Assembly: GCF_003589595.1 (NCBI RefSeq)
Contig: NW_020654229.1
Location: 4,554,716-4,618,715 of the forward strand
Length of the DNA stretch: 64,000 bases
Reading direction: 5' to 3'
Source of the DNA: Hyposmocoma kahamanoa
Taxonomy: Eukaryota > Arthropoda > Insecta > Lepidoptera > Cosmopterigidae
Shown: piece by piece, positions 33,817-44,642 of the stretch
How positions within the stretch are numbered: the first letter of the stretch is position 1
How the letters are laid out: each line of letters opens with the position of its first letter
Program-made: the position numbers and the translations under genes
The notes under the pieces: model-generated
What the model saw: only the letters and a program-made list of their open reading frames with translations
The model's database searches: none
What the model was told of the DNA's origin: nothing

Positions 33817-34165
33817 AAATTCATCAAACCCCTTTATACGTCCCACTGCTGGGCATGGGTCTCCTCTCAGGGACATTACACGTTCTGAGAGTTGGGAACC
33901 TTCTTCGACATGTAGTTTCATCACGATGTTTTCAATCAAACAAGGGTTGCCTATCAGTACTCCAAAATGACATATTCCAGAAATAACGTTTGGTCGAAAT
34001 TTCATAACCACTTGCATATCGAAGAAAGTTACCAACTCTCAGAACGTGTGACGTCCCCAATTCGCGTTGAGCCAAAGTGTAAAAAATCCAAAGAGTAAAC
34101 CTTCGCCTGAGGGAGACCCATGCCCAGCAGTGAGACGTATAAGGGGGTTTGACGAATTTCATAAC
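33817..34165. repeat. inverted pair of a lepidopteran-type interspersed repeat
   Basis: AATTCATCAAACCCCTTTAT ACGTCCCACTGCTGGGCATG GG at 33817 is mirrored by CCCATGCCCAGCAGTGAGAC GTATAAGGGGGTTTGACGAA around 34117-34160. CCCACTGCTGGGCA-type sequences are, to my knowledge, very common in Lepidoptera. A MITE fragment sits between the arms. Confidence 0.6.
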
Positions 34166-34386
34166 GTGACCGAAGAGATAAGATTTGATTTGTGCCATTT
34201 GAAAATTTCCGAAGTAATCATTTGTTTACCTATGGACATGTACCTACCTATGTACAGAAATTGATATTACTTGGATGATAAAAAAATATGAATGTGGATG
34301 GGTATCATTAGGTGAAATAACCATCTTACACCTTAAACCAGTGTATAAAGGATGAATATCGAGGTGACGAGTTACGTGAATAGATG

Positions 34387-34505
34387 AAGTAATAATAATA
34401 ATAACGCACACGGGAAAACGTCCTCGCACTAGGGAAACCCTATATGGACACACACAAAGACAACCACAAATTACACCCAAACTCATCAGATAAATAAATG
34501 TAAGG
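34387..34505 (-). mobile_element. SINE family A, body and tail only (reverse)
   Basis: (ATA)n followed by ACGCACACG, CACTAGGGAAACCC and AACCACAAATTACACCCAAA CTCA. The tRNA-like head is missing. Confidence 0.75.
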
Positions 34506-34574
34506 TTCGTTATTAGTAGACTACCAAGACCCATAATAATGTTAGTACAGAATTAACACAATTGAATTTATATT

Positions 34575-34770
34575 CTACCAACTACTTCGTTAAGTACCGC
34601 AATGTTGGGGACTCATTCCTCTCAGCAAAGATCTTCAAAAGGCTGTTGGGCCTGACACGTGTTTTGTTCAGTAGCGAAGCTGACTTTTTAAGTAATACAG
34701 CCATGAAACTGCCTACGCGCGCGTGTCGATGAATATGCCTGAGACCCCAATAGCACCCTGGATGCATTGT
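34575..34770 (-). pseudogene. non-LTR retrotransposon polymerase C-terminus, reverse remnant
   Basis: The minus-strand frame HRHARVGSFMAVLLKKSASL and further KIFAERNESPTLRYL aligns with the better preserved remnants at 46589-46840 and 53926-54262 (pattern A-x-V-x-x-F...LRK..S.M.R.R.....I...A.R...). It lies about 330 bases upstream of zinc-finger gene 2. Confidence 0.55.
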
Positions 34771-34825
34771 TATACTATAATGTATTTGTTAGAATAATTT
34801 CAAGCAACTTTTAATTCTGATTTTC

Positions 34826-35099
34826 TCTCTGTTTCAGGTCTTGAAATGCGGTGATAGTCTCCAAACCTCATTCAGTTTATTTTAATCAAAAACATTGTTA
34901 TTTCTTCCGGATTAAAAAATTCGCACAAACTCTCTTTTGGATTCACATTGTACGGGCATACAAATTCACTGACAGATCAAAATTTATTCATATATTAGCT
35001 TTATTTAGCTAACCGGACTCATACTCTTGTTCACGCAAGAGAGTCTACGTTAAAAATCGTTGTACAGTTATTTTTTATTAAATCTATTTTATCGTTACA
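34826..35099 (+). promoter_or_regulatory. 5' flank of zinc-finger gene 2, possible leader-exon acceptor
   Basis: A pyrimidine-rich tract ends in TCTCTCTGTTTCAG at about 34840, a strong 3' splice-site candidate. If used, positions 34841-35099 would be 5' leader of the mRNA. No TATA box was identified. Confidence 0.3.
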
Positions 35100-37388
35100 A
35101 TGGCTGCGAAGCCAGATATTGAAGAATTAGAGAAGACGATGTCGGAATTGACGGTTTTGTCGTTCCGGAAACCTGACGAAGTGAGAAAACTCACTAGACA
35201 CTTTCGAAATGTGATTAATCACCCTTTGACGCACGAGAAACCTGCATTACTTACTTATTTGAAGAATCTTTACGAAACCCACAAGCAAATCATCGTCCAG
35301 AAACGAGAAGGTGTTGAAGTCGAGTACATATTTACTACGGAGAAAAAGAACAGCGTTCAAAGACAACGTTTCAACAGTCTTCCAGTCAGCGAAGTACCGG
35401 AATTGCTGAAAGCCGAGTTGGTAATGAGTGATGAGGCGCAACAGGTGCATATTTGCACTGATTGCAATGTTGAAATCCCCCTGAACGACGAAGAACCATT
35501 AATGGAGTCGTTGCAAAAGCATTTCAATCTGGAAATTCATCAACCAAAACCGAAATTGAAGAGAGAAAGCATTGACGTCGCTGAACCCGTCATCTTGCCT
35601 AACATGTCTCGAAGGTTATCCGCAATGGAGTGTGGAGAAACCCCAGCGCAGAATTTAGAACAAATCCTCCAACTTGTTAAACCTATGGAGAAGTTAGATA
35701 GAACGTTTTTAGCTAAACTTGAGGCATCTTTGATCAGGCATTTGCCTGATAACTCTGAAGCCAGTATTGATGCTGCCGTGAAATTTTACCAAGCGACCTA
35801 CGATAAACTTTGCCAGGATATATCCTCTATGGATTTCTCAATGCAAACAAGCTCAGTGGCTCCTATAATAATGAGTATTAAGGATAATGTGAACCAAAAC
35901 TTCGCTACTGACACGAATAAGAACTACGACAATGAAGAAAATGAGCAATTAGACAAACCGACGAAGAATCAACTTAAGAAGTACCGTTATTATGGGCCGA
36001 TTGAGAATTATATTGTTAAACTGCTTGTGAATCACAAGTTGTTGTCGTTAGTAGACGATCGTACTGGTAAACTTGCATTCTTTTGCATGGCTTGCGAGTA
36101 TTATACTTTACGATTCCGCTACGACAGCGTCCTAAACCATGTTTTCAGCGAGACACACATTAACAATTTATCCTGTATCTTGCGAGCGGACAAGCACATT
36201 CCATTTACAATGGAAGACCCATCGATGGATAAAATAAAACAGATGAACCAAAAATTCCTTCACAGTCACAGCGTTACTGAAGACGCTAATGGTTTCAATT
36301 GCGGCCTCTGTAGACAGTCCGTGGAATCACTTGAAGCCGTAATCTTGCATATTCTTGACGAAAATCACCTTGGAAAGCTATCCGACAAGGTGTATCGAAA
36401 AATGAAAGCCAATAACCCTGACGGGGCAGTCCCAGAAGAATGGGGCCCAAAAAGTCTTGACTGGACGAAGTTCTTGGCCAGTGTCGGCAAACCGCTGAAC
36501 AACCGTGACCATGTGGTCATTGAGAACTTTATCAAACCTTCTGGAAAGATTGCCAACTACTGCTCTTGTTGTGACATGACTTTAAAGGGTCCAAGACAAG
36601 TGTTATTCAACCATATTCGCCAAAAAAAGCATTTGCGTAACGCAGCGCCTTTTAAATTGGCCTTATTGTACAAGAATCATTGCCGCCCATCGGAATACTA
36701 TGCCAGTTTCGGAAATTATTATGTCTGCGCTGTCTGCCCTAAGTTTACTGCTGTACCTTCCTTTGCTGCAATTGTAGAACATACCGAAAGCACTGTTCAT
36801 ATCGAAACAATTGCTAAAATGGTCCGCTCAGCCTTATACGATCAGAATGTCGACGCAGAGATCTTGGAAAACAACAAAATCACCTCAAACGAGTCAATTA
36901 AGTGTGAACTGTGCGATGTGACATTCCAAGATATGAACGATGCCATATCCCATATTCTGTCGAACATTCAACATCAAAATCTTGTTGTTGAATCGCAAAT
37001 TCAGGCTAATAAAAGAGATATTATCAGCGTTTATATGCAAGGGAATTACATACTTCACGACGAAGGGTCGACCTTCAATTGCACTGTTTGCAAGGGTATC
37101 TTCAATTCCATACGTTCTTTGTTAATGCATTTGGTTTACGCTGACCATTTTGTCCAGAAACCATCGACCGAGAACGTATTTCGGTTCTACTTGGAACTAA
37201 AACATAACATCAATATGTTGGGGAGGAATAAATACCATTATTATGATTTCGGAAAGTTGAAATGTGGCGTTTGTGACGCCGACGTAGAAGAAACAGAAAA
37301 TGCTAAGAAACATGTAGTCTCGATGCGTCATAGGGAAAATATGGGGGCCAGTTATGTGAATGTGACGGATGTGACTGCCATGGAGTGA
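35100..37388 (+). CDS. protein with eight U1/matrin-like C2H2 fingers, 762 residues
   Basis: Intronless frame starting at an ATG in good context (ACAATGG) and ending TGA at 37386-37388. The N-terminal ~100 residues (MAAKPDIEELEKTMSELTVL) are predicted helical. Finger-like units begin with C-x2-C at residues about 119 (CTDC), 329 (CMAC), 401 (CGLC), 487 (CSCC), 543 (CAVC), 602 (CELC), 661 (CTVC) and 722 (CGVC). Each is followed by a hydrophobic core and two histidines 5-6 residues apart (for example FNHIRQKKH, MRH at the end). That long H-x5/6-H spacing is typical of U1/matrin fingers, which often bind RNA or structured nucleic acid, unlike the H-x3/4-H fingers of the 14-kb gene. No family name is recognised. 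A GTGAGT lies two bases after the stop, so a 3'-UTR intron is possible. No frameshifts or internal stops. Confidence 0.87.
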   Translation: MAAKPDIEELEKTMSELTVLSFRKPDEVRKLTRHFRNVINHPLTHEKPALLTYLKNLYETHKQIIVQKREGVEVEYIFTTEKKNSVQRQRFNSLPVSEVPELLKAELVMSDEAQQVHICTDCNVEIPLNDEEPLMESLQKHFNLEIHQPKPKLKRESIDVAEPVILPNMSRRLSAMECGETPAQNLEQILQLVKPMEKLDRTFLAKLEASLIRHLPDNSEASIDAAVKFYQATYDKLCQDISSMDFSMQTSSVAPIIMSIKDNVNQNFATDTNKNYDNEENEQLDKPTKNQLKKYRYYGPIENYIVKLLVNHKLLSLVDDRTGKLAFFCMACEYYTLRFRYDSVLNHVFSETHINNLSCILRADKHIPFTMEDPSMDKIKQMNQKFLHSHSVTEDANGFNCGLCRQSVESLEAVILHILDENHLGKLSDKVYRKMKANNPDGAVPEEWGPKSLDWTKFLASVGKPLNNRDHVVIENFIKPSGKIANYCSCCDMTLKGPRQVLFNHIRQKKHLRNAAPFKLALLYKNHCRPSEYYASFGNYYVCAVCPKFTAVPSFAAIVEHTESTVHIETIAKMVRSALYDQNVDAEILENNKITSNESIKCELCDVTFQDMNDAISHILSNIQHQNLVVESQIQANKRDIISVYMQGNYILHDEGSTFNCTVCKGIFNSIRSLLMHLVYADHFVQKPSTENVFRFYLELKHNINMLGRNKYHYYDFGKLKCGVCDADVEETENAKKHVVSMRHRENMGASYVNVTDVTAME

Positions 37389-38284
37389 AGTGAGTATAAA
37401 TTTATTTAAAAGGGTTAAGGTCAGGTAGGGTAAAAGGAATATACTTGGAGTCAAATGTTTTGAGCCTTAGAAAGAACAGATAAAGTCTTACAAGAATTTT
37501 GAAGTACACTAAACTTGCTTTTGTTTATCAGCTTTACGTGTTTTAATAATCGTTACGCTAAGTTTAATACTTACGATGTTTTGCCGAAAATGTGCTACTT
37601 GTGCTAACGGTTCTCTTTTCCCAAAAAATGGGGTAATAGGAGTAGTTATAGTATCTTTTAAAGGTAATGTACACCTCGTGTTCTCAATGTTTCATAACTG
37701 GCAAATTTGTTTTTTTCCGCCTTTTGGATTTGGAGAATCGTAGCGACATCTCTTTACAACCGTTTAAACTAATTTGTTTGCCTGTTTTATCGACAGAGAA
37801 ACTATAGTGTTCTTTAGTTATGAGTTAAGGCTTCAAGTCCCTTTTCCCCTGGTGTTCCTCTCACCCCACCTGACCATACTTCATTTTTCTATATGTTTGC
37901 ACTTTGGTGACATGGTTATATAGGTGCGATAGGTTACCAAAGTAATACAGGCAGAATGAAAGCACAACAATCTGTCACGCTCTATTAAATTTGTTCAAGA
38001 CCAAAACACACATTCCTGTAGCTAGCATACTTGCTGATGCAAGTACTATATGCCATACCAGGCCGATGTAAGCGACATACACGGAAGCAGCTAGAATGTT
38101 TACACGCGTAATAGTAACGTTATTAGCAGGTATGCCACGTATTATGGCAGTAAATCTATTGGGCTAAAGTTAATTCAAGTAAGTGTTTTTGGGACCAAAT
38201 AATGGCATTCAAGTAACGGCTTTTGCCATATATATCTGTAGACAGCACATGAATGTTAAATGAAAAGGCCAAACCTTGAATGTA
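37389..38284. other. 3' flank of zinc-finger gene 2; no other gene seen
   Basis: Contains the presumed 3'UTR. No clear AATAAA was pinned to the transcript end. No repeats recognised. Confidence 0.3.
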
Positions 38285-38806
38285 AGGGCGCCTTCAAATT
38301 AGACGCTTCTAGAAGCGCTGCAGTAGTGGCGCGGCGGCCCCGCATTTGTAGCACTTAATAGTTTTTAGTTCATTAATAGTGACTTTTTAAAAATATATAA
38401 TAGACACACGCTTGGCCACAATCTCACCTGATGTTAAGCGACGATGGGACGCGTTTGCCTAAAAAATGCCTATTCACTCTAGCCTTGCATAGCCCTAAAT
38501 TGTACTTTACGGGAAATGCAGATAGGCATCTGCATTTCCGTAGTAGAGCATTCGATTCCTAAGCCGTACGCATCAGGAAGCAGGAACAAGCAGGCTACTT
38601 TTCTGCGATGATCGAGATTTTGTAGCCTCGACTCTACAAGAGAATGTTGTTAATGTGACTGCAAAAGGTGCGTGTCACGACTGTGGCCCTCCAGCTGTGC
38701 TTCTAAATATTGTATGAAAATTAGTAGTGACGCGGCTGCAGTGCGACAGTGGCGCCACTACAGTGCTTTCTGAGGGCAGTATAAGCGTCTAATTTGAAGG
38801 CGCCCT
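38285..38806. mobile_element. MITE with AGGGCGCCTTCAAATTAGAC ends, TA-flanked
   Basis: AGGGCGCCTTCAAATTAGAC GCTT at the left is exactly mirrored by AAGCGTCTAATTTGAAGGCG CCCT at the right. TA flanks both sides (38283-38284 and 38807-38808), as for Tc1/mariner-type elements. The subterminal GC-rich blocks are also partly symmetrical. Confidence 0.85.
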
Positions 38807-39192
38807 TACTTCCAATCACCCACCCTACCTTTTAAGTATTATAAAATAAACTAATTATTCCTGTGCAATGAGCTTGATAAGATAACCTATGATGATTGAG
38901 ACTATGATGGGTTTACGTAACGGGTTTACATAATCTGAATTTTTCTATTATCAATGTGGTGTCCAATCTGGAGAGGGCCCTCATTTATCGCTATAGGCGT
39001 CGTAATATTTTTTTAATATTGCCGTATCTTGTTTCGATCCTTTTATAATACGCGTCGATAACCTAAATTGATAATTATGTTATCTTTATTACTATAAATT
39101 AATTTTATTTACCAAAGGACCTAATACAGACTTAGTTAATGTTATCATTAAAAATACGTTTATAATTAATTACCGGTACAGTTGACGCCCTA

Positions 39193-39690
39193 ACGGTGCG
39201 TGTAAACGCTAAGAAATTTGTCGTGTCTACAAAAGAAAAAACGAGAATGGCCTTGTACATGACAACAATTTTGTCGGATCTAGCCACGAAAATATTCCGT
39301 GTCTGTTGCAGACAAGAAAATGATGACTATGTACACGATACGAATTCTTTCGGGCAGACGTGTGTAGAGTAAACGTGTCAGTGCATTGACGAGGTAGCTG
39401 TCGTACTACCGACTGTCAAAAGAAATAAAGAGGAAGAAATATGTTGACTACTAAATTCGAAATAATCACAGACATACATAGAATGTGGTACTTTGCAAAA
39501 TGAGCCCACGCGCATAAACGGCCGTTTACTGACAATGCGCCCTATGCAATAGCGGCAGAGCGCGTCGCGTCTGAGGTAGACAAGAATTTTTTCTTTTGCT
39601 GCGCCGAGGCTGTGTACACAGTTTGTGTGTAGAAACGACACGAATTCTTGCACAGACCCGCCGACTTTTCTTAGCGTGTACACACGCCGT
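39193..39690. mobile_element. MITE with ACGGTGCGTGTAAACGCTAA ends
   Basis: ACGGTGCGTGTAAACGCTAA GAAA at the left is mirrored by TTTTCTTAGCGTGTACACAC GCCGT at the right, with about 3-4 mismatches. A 109-codon reverse frame (39378-39707) lies inside it and is not a gene. TSD not clear. Confidence 0.6.
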
Positions 39691-39720
39691 AAGACACTTG
39701 ATCCCAAGACCGTCTACTTG

Positions 39721-40109
39721 GTTCTATTTGGCTTGAACAGATCAATGTGAAGAAAGATGTTTAACAAATTTAATCTTGTAGCCCCAACCTTGACGAAATT
39801 AAAGAGTGAAGGCTCTGTCCACACAACATTTATTAAAAGGGTAAAAGGGGAACAAGAAGGCTATAACAAAAATACAATGATATAAAAAAACAAGTACAAC
39901 AGTATAAAACACTCCCTTACAACGGATTAACATAAAGTAAACGTTTACGATTTATTACGTGTATATATCCAATGCTTTATAAACAGTTAAAATACTGAAG
40001 TTTACATGATTGAGGTGTGAGGTTTATGATGCACACGCCCTTTCTCTTCGAGAATTTTGATGGGAGTGACGACAGAACGAACCAAAGTAAGAATAACGAA
40101 GAAAACGAA
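39721..40109. other. no gene; partial repeat at 40040-40109
   Basis: Only the segment matching 31851-32060 in reverse is recognised. Confidence 0.35.
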
Positions 40110-40619
40110 TTGGACGTAGTTAAGCAAAAAGTACTAAGTAATTAACTATTAAACTAAGTAATGTACCAAACGGTTCCTAAAATCTAACCTTTTAGATCAG
40201 AAAAAAATACAACATATAAACATAAATAATATCTCTGGAGCTACATAACATTATAAGTTTCGAAAATAAAACAAAAGTGAGAAACATTTTTAAACTTTAA
40301 ACTGCGATATCGACTGTGAACTGGCAACCGGTACTATCTCAATTTTGACAACTTTGTACGATGAAGAAAAAATTGTTTGCGTCATTTACATAGCATCTGA
40401 TTTATTAAATAACAATACGTAGTGTATGTATAATAAAAATATTTAAAAACTACGTATTTTTATTTAATAAATCAGATGCTATGTAAATGAAGTTAAAAAC
40501 AATTTTTTGCTTCACCTGTAAAGTTTTCAAAATTGAGATAGTACCGATTGCGAGTTCACAGTAGATATCTCTAAAGTGACTGGATGTGCATTTGATCCGT
40601 TTTGTTTAACTACGTCCAA
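40110..40619. mobile_element. element with TTGGACGTAGTTAA ends, containing a nested MITE
   Basis: TTGGACGTAGTTAA at 40110 is mirrored by TTAACTACGTCCAA ending at 40619. Both flanks belong to the repeat also seen at 31851-32060. The palindromic MITE at 40315-40569 lies inside. Confidence 0.5.
40315..40569. mobile_element. palindromic MITE with ATCGACTGTGA ends, copy 2
   Basis: ATATCGACTGTGAACTGGCA and TGCGAGTTCACAGTAGATAT are inverted. Further internal symmetry (ATTTATTAAATAACAATACG against CGTATTTTTATTTAATAAAT). Confidence 0.7.
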
Positions 40620-40769
40620 TTAGTGAACGATTTAAAATTTCAAATGTAAGTGGCCAGGAACCCGAAAAGAGGGTGATAAAAAGATGGAATGACGATGCGG
40701 GAGATCGCATCGTCATAACCTTTAACCTGAGAGACGTAAAATTCATTTTCGTATGACTACCTTATTGCA

Positions 40770-41910
40770 TTAGTAACTGACGTTTTAAGAAACTTTTTAA
40801 ACCAATTTCGTCTTTAATTACATTTCATATAGACACATTTCAACCCAAAAGCTGGAATTCCTTTACGCTTTTCTGTTCAATACGAAGAAGGCTTTCAGAA
40901 CCAAAATGTCGGCTTGCAGGTCAGGCAACTTAGGGCATCGATTATACATAAACCATGTCCGTGTCTTGTTCGTCCCATTACTTATTATAGGAGAATATTT
41001 CCTCAGCCGAAATAACTGAATTCAAAACACCATTATTTTTATAGTCTGTCTTTTTTGAGGACGGAGTAAAATGACATTTGTAGGTCGCTAGTTTTCATAA
41101 AATTTTATATAGTTGTGTAGTTGTTGTCGACAGTTTTATCGATAGATTGTGAAAGACGATAAAATTTTGCCAAAAAGGACTAAATTGTGAATGTTACGAC
41201 GTTCTAATGATTACTAATTGCGTTATTGCCTTTTGATCAATTTTTATTAATATATATTTTGACAAGAATAGGTGGATTAGATTATCTATATTGAAAAATG
41301 AAAAACTTTAAAATATGTCTCCTCTTTATATTTTTCATAAACATATTTCTAAATACAGTGTATGTATGTATGAACTTACAAAAATTGACAATTCAAATGA
41401 AGTTGCTCAGTAATTGGTTGAGTAATGGGTCGAGGGTGATTCAAATGAAACACGTTCGGCTATTTATACCACATCATTCGTCGATAGTCGATAGAGTATA
41501 ATTCTATCGACTGCAATCACTAGCTGCTCGCAAGCGGGCAGCTCTTTTACGCAATGAACTGTCATTTTACTCCGTGCTCAAAAAAATCCGAATAGATCTT
41601 TCAAAACAATTTTGGGTAAATTTTGGTGGATCGCAGATTCGACAGACTATAGTTATTATGTAATTACGATTAGATATAACACAGCATTTATTAATATACT
41701 TAAATGTTATCGAAAAGATAAAGAATTGGTGTATTATTTATTGAGGCTCATGTCTTAGTAAGGCCAAGTGAATATGTTGAAGGAAATAAGTATAATGTTC
41801 TCTTCCAATTAGCACAAGGACCTAACGGAGTAACGTAACAATTTGGAAAGGAGAAAAGTTTTTGCGTATTTAATTCATTTACTTATTTCCTGTTTTTCAT
41901 TTTTATGATA
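40770..41910. other. no gene seen; inverted GACGGAGTAAAATGACA pair
   Basis: GAGGACGGAGTAAAATGACA at about 41058 and TGTCATTTTACTCCGTGCTC at about 41560 are inverted repeats about 500 bases apart, suggesting another MITE (about 41055-41582). Reading frames inside lack support. Confidence 0.45.
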
Positions 41911-41914
41911 TTAA

Positions 41915-42395
41915 AAGACGGGACGGACAAGTCGTTCGCCTGGTGGTAAGCAACACGTCTGTCCATAACACTGCCATCCACTAACTAAAACGCGTCTAAG
42001 TGGTCAAATATTCGTTTTAAACAGTATGAGATGCAGCACAAAATTCTTTTATTTTAAAAACCGTTCGACTTATCGGAACTTAACCCTAACGATGCATAGC
42101 TGAAATATCGTTAAATAATTTCAATGTTCTAAAAGTGGGTTATGGTTTTTTGTGATATTAATTTAATTTAGTTAGTGGACGGCAGAACAGTTGTAGTACC
42201 GCTCAGAACTTTGAATCGCAAAGATCTGCGGGGCACTGTCAATGCGTGCACCATGAGACATAAGTCGAAAAATCTACGGGCGTGTAATTTCACCAGCACT
42301 CTTACCCTCAAAATTGAAACGCAGTAATGTTCACTTTACTGCTTGGCGGCAGAAGTAGGTAAGGTGGCAGTACTTCCCTGGACGAACTCTTTCAC
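41915..42395 (-). repeat. ~290-bp interspersed repeat, reverse copy, split by a MITE
   Basis: GACGGGACGGACAAGTCGTT at the left and GGTGGCAGTACTTCCCTGGA at the right are the two ends of one copy. It is interrupted at AACA by the element at 41971-42185. Confidence 0.8.
41971..42185. mobile_element. MITE with CTGCCATCCACTAACTAAA ends, 4-bp TSD AACA
   Basis: Ends CTGCCATCCACTAACTAAA and TTTAGTTAGTGGACGGCAG are inverted repeats with one mismatch in 19. AACA flanks both sides (41967-41970 and 42186-42189). The host repeat normally reads CCATAACAGTTG at this point, which confirms a clean insertion. Confidence 0.8.
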
Positions 42396-42466
42396 AAGGA
42401 ACCCTACTACTACTAAATGTCTATGTCACAACATCACAATGTAATTAATTTATTTCAATCAAAATT

Positions 42467-42752
42467 CATTGACTTACAATTATATGGACGTCGGGTCCGC
42501 GCTAAAAAGTGTCCGAACTTATATGGCGTTAAAATCGTATACAGAGCGTCATTCACGCTTTAGTCTTCGTTTGTTCGACTGAAAGCGAAGCAAGCAAAAT
42601 TAGACAGTACTGCGATGACATTACAATTTAAATTTAACGTTTTAGCTTTTTCATATTCCTTTACATGTCACTACGTTTAAATAGATTGACTTGAGACATT
42701 TTTTTCGTGGTTTTTGTATTAGACCCGTCGTCCATTTATTTGTAAGTCAATG
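42467..42752 (+). mobile_element. hAT-like MITE, long subfamily, TSD TCAAAATT
   Basis: CATTGACTTACAATTATATG at the left and ATTTATTTGTAAGTCAATG at the right are inverted repeats (about 30 bases, few mismatches). A perfect 8-bp TSD TCAAAATT flanks it (42459-42466 and 42753-42760). 286 bp, no coding capacity. The 111-codon frame overlapping its end is spurious. Confidence 0.9.
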
Positions 42753-42866
42753 TCAAAATTGCACATTTTCCGCATCATTTCGGCTTATTGAATCACCCAC
42801 GCGCATAACATTTCAATTTAACTCCAATAAGACGAAATCGCTGCTGGTGAAAATACAGCCACATGA

Positions 42867-43070
42867 GACCTCCGTGGCCGGACTACCACGCAGAGGTCCC
42901 AGGTTCGATTCCCGGGCCGGGAGAAATATTTGTATGACCTATATTTATTTCTCTCGTGAGTTTGGGTGTAATTTGTGGTTGTCTATGTGTGTGTTTATGG
43001 CAACCGCGACACAGGGTTTTCCCTAGTGCAGGGCTATGTTGAGGGTGTGCGTTGTTATTATTATTATAAG
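42867..43070 (+). mobile_element. tRNA-derived SINE (family A) with deleted A-box region
   Basis: CCTCCGTGGCCGGACTACCA CGC lacks the usual AACGGTTACCATG segment. B box GGTTCGATTCC is intact, as is the body, and it ends in (TTA)n. Confidence 0.85.
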
Positions 43071-43139
43071 ACTATTAGTTTAGCGGAAAACTTTTGTAAA
43101 GAGGCAACAAAGATTATTATTATATGAAAAAAATAAAAA

Positions 43140-43340
43140 ATAAAAAAGAGTTCTTAGGTTTTTGCGATTGTTACACATTGGAAATGAAACTATTTTTTAG
43201 GTTCTGAATCGCGTTTTATTTGTTTTGTCAAACACGTATTAATATTAGACATAACTGGTTGAGGACTTTACCATCTCAATCAGCCGTGACCATGGGACCT
43301 GTGAAGGGCCCGAAACGTTGGTTTGACGATGAACACTATC
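43140..43340. mobile_element. Penelope-like tail relic, rearranged
   Basis: Contains GTTCTTAGGTTTTTGCGATT GTTACACATTGGAAATGAAA (one orientation) and then GACCATGGGACCTGTGAAGG GCCCGAAACGTTGG (the other), so two halves are joined head to head. Confidence 0.5.
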
Positions 43341-43517
43341 ACAATGAACACCACCCAACTTAATTTTTAGACCTGTTCTGTTTTTATTTTGCTTTCTGTT
43401 TCTTTATTTTTTTCACACAATTCGTTTTTTTAGTTTCTTTTTCGAATTTCAACATTTGTACTCACATTTGGAAACGGGAATAAACGCGTTTACATACGAA
43501 TAGGTATTTTTCACATG

Positions 43518-43570
43518 TACCCGACGTTTCGGCCAGATTGCACTGGCCGTGATCACGGGCTGACTGATAT
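43518..43570 (-). other. second hammerhead-like motif (Penelope-type end)
   Basis: The minus strand reads CCGTGATCACGGCCAG, then TGCAAT, then CTGGCCGAAACGTCGGG. GGCCAG/CTGGCC forms a 6-bp stem directly before GAAAC, as stem II does in hammerhead ribozymes. The CUGANGA core upstream is not intact (GTGATCA). Confidence 0.4.
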
Positions 43571-43935
43571 ATTTTTTGTTTCTGTATTTTTTTTTCACAA
43601 AATTCGGGTAAATAAATATGGCTTTTTACAATGGTCAAAAAATAGATATGGAAATTTATGCGACTTATATCCGAAAAAATACTTTCATTTCCTAATAAAA
43701 TAAAAAATAAATTGACACAAACAACAATTACAGCCTTAAGTTCATTTTACGTGCTGAGATGTAATAAGGTGTATTTTTCATTGTTCCAGAGGGATTGACC
43801 GACTGTGTTATCTGCTGCCTGTTAAATGTAATAATCGTCGAGGTGAACAATTGTAACGGTCGTCGTTCGTTTTAGATACAATCAAATTTTAATAAATGAA
43901 ATAATTTTTTAATTTACCATTTATTTCATTTTTAA

Positions 43936-44145
43936 CTGCCTCCGTGGCCGAACAGTTACCATGCCGGACTGCCACGCAGAGTCCCAGGTTCGATTCCCGG
44001 GCCGGGAGAAATGTTTGTATGGCTTACATTTATTTCTCTCGTGAGTTTGGGTGTAATTTGTGGTTGTCTATGTGTGTGTCCATGGCACCCGCGACACAGG
44101 GTTTCCCTAGTGCGGGGCTATGTTGAGTGTGTGCGTTATTTATTT
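43936..44145 (+). mobile_element. tRNA-derived SINE (family A), near-complete, with ~11-bp TSD
   Basis: CTGCCTCCGTGGCCGAACAG head, B box, body and GTGCGTTATT end. TTTATTTCATT occurs both before the head (about 43921) and after the tail (about 44142), a plausible target-site duplication. Confidence 0.88.
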
Positions 44146-44428
44146 ATTTCATTCCAGTGTAGTTTGTCCATTCCATCAGGATCGGGCTTTCAGTGTATAG
44201 TCCTCTGAACAATTAATTATAGTAGAACTGGTTAGTTAGCGTCTGACACGTGCCAATAAAGGTCTCGAAAGATCTACTTGAGCTCTGTCAGCCATTTTCG
44301 CTTTGTACGGTATGGTTGTGTCATTCTTTCGTGCAAATTCTCTATAAAATGCCTTATTGTGCTATTTTGGAGTACAAAAGTGATAGCCACATCAAAAAAT
44401 GTTACCCGAGATGATATTTCATGCTATC

Positions 44429-44642
44429 ACTGCCTCCGTGGCTGAACGGTTACCACGCCGGACTGCTACGCAGAGGTCCCAGGTTCGATTCCCAGGCCGG
44501 GAGAAATATTTATATGGCCTACATTTTGTTTCTCCCGTGAGTTTGGGTGTAATTTGTGGTAGTCTATATGTGTGTCCGTGGCACCCGCGACACAGGGTTT
44601 CCCTAGTGCGGGGCTATGTTGAGTGTGTGAGTGTGTGAGTTT
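44429..44642 (+). mobile_element. tRNA-derived SINE (family A)
   Basis: CACTGCCTCCGTGGCTGAAC GG head, B box GGTTCGATTCC, and a body ending GTGTGTGAGTGTGTGAG. The 79-codon frame across it is spurious. Confidence 0.88.

Noticed and set aside
39378..39707. 109-codon reverse frame
   Set aside because: Contained almost entirely in a MITE with ACGGTGCGTGTAAACG ends; no similarity.
42691..43026. 111-codon frame
   Set aside because: A chance join of the hAT-like MITE end and a SINE.
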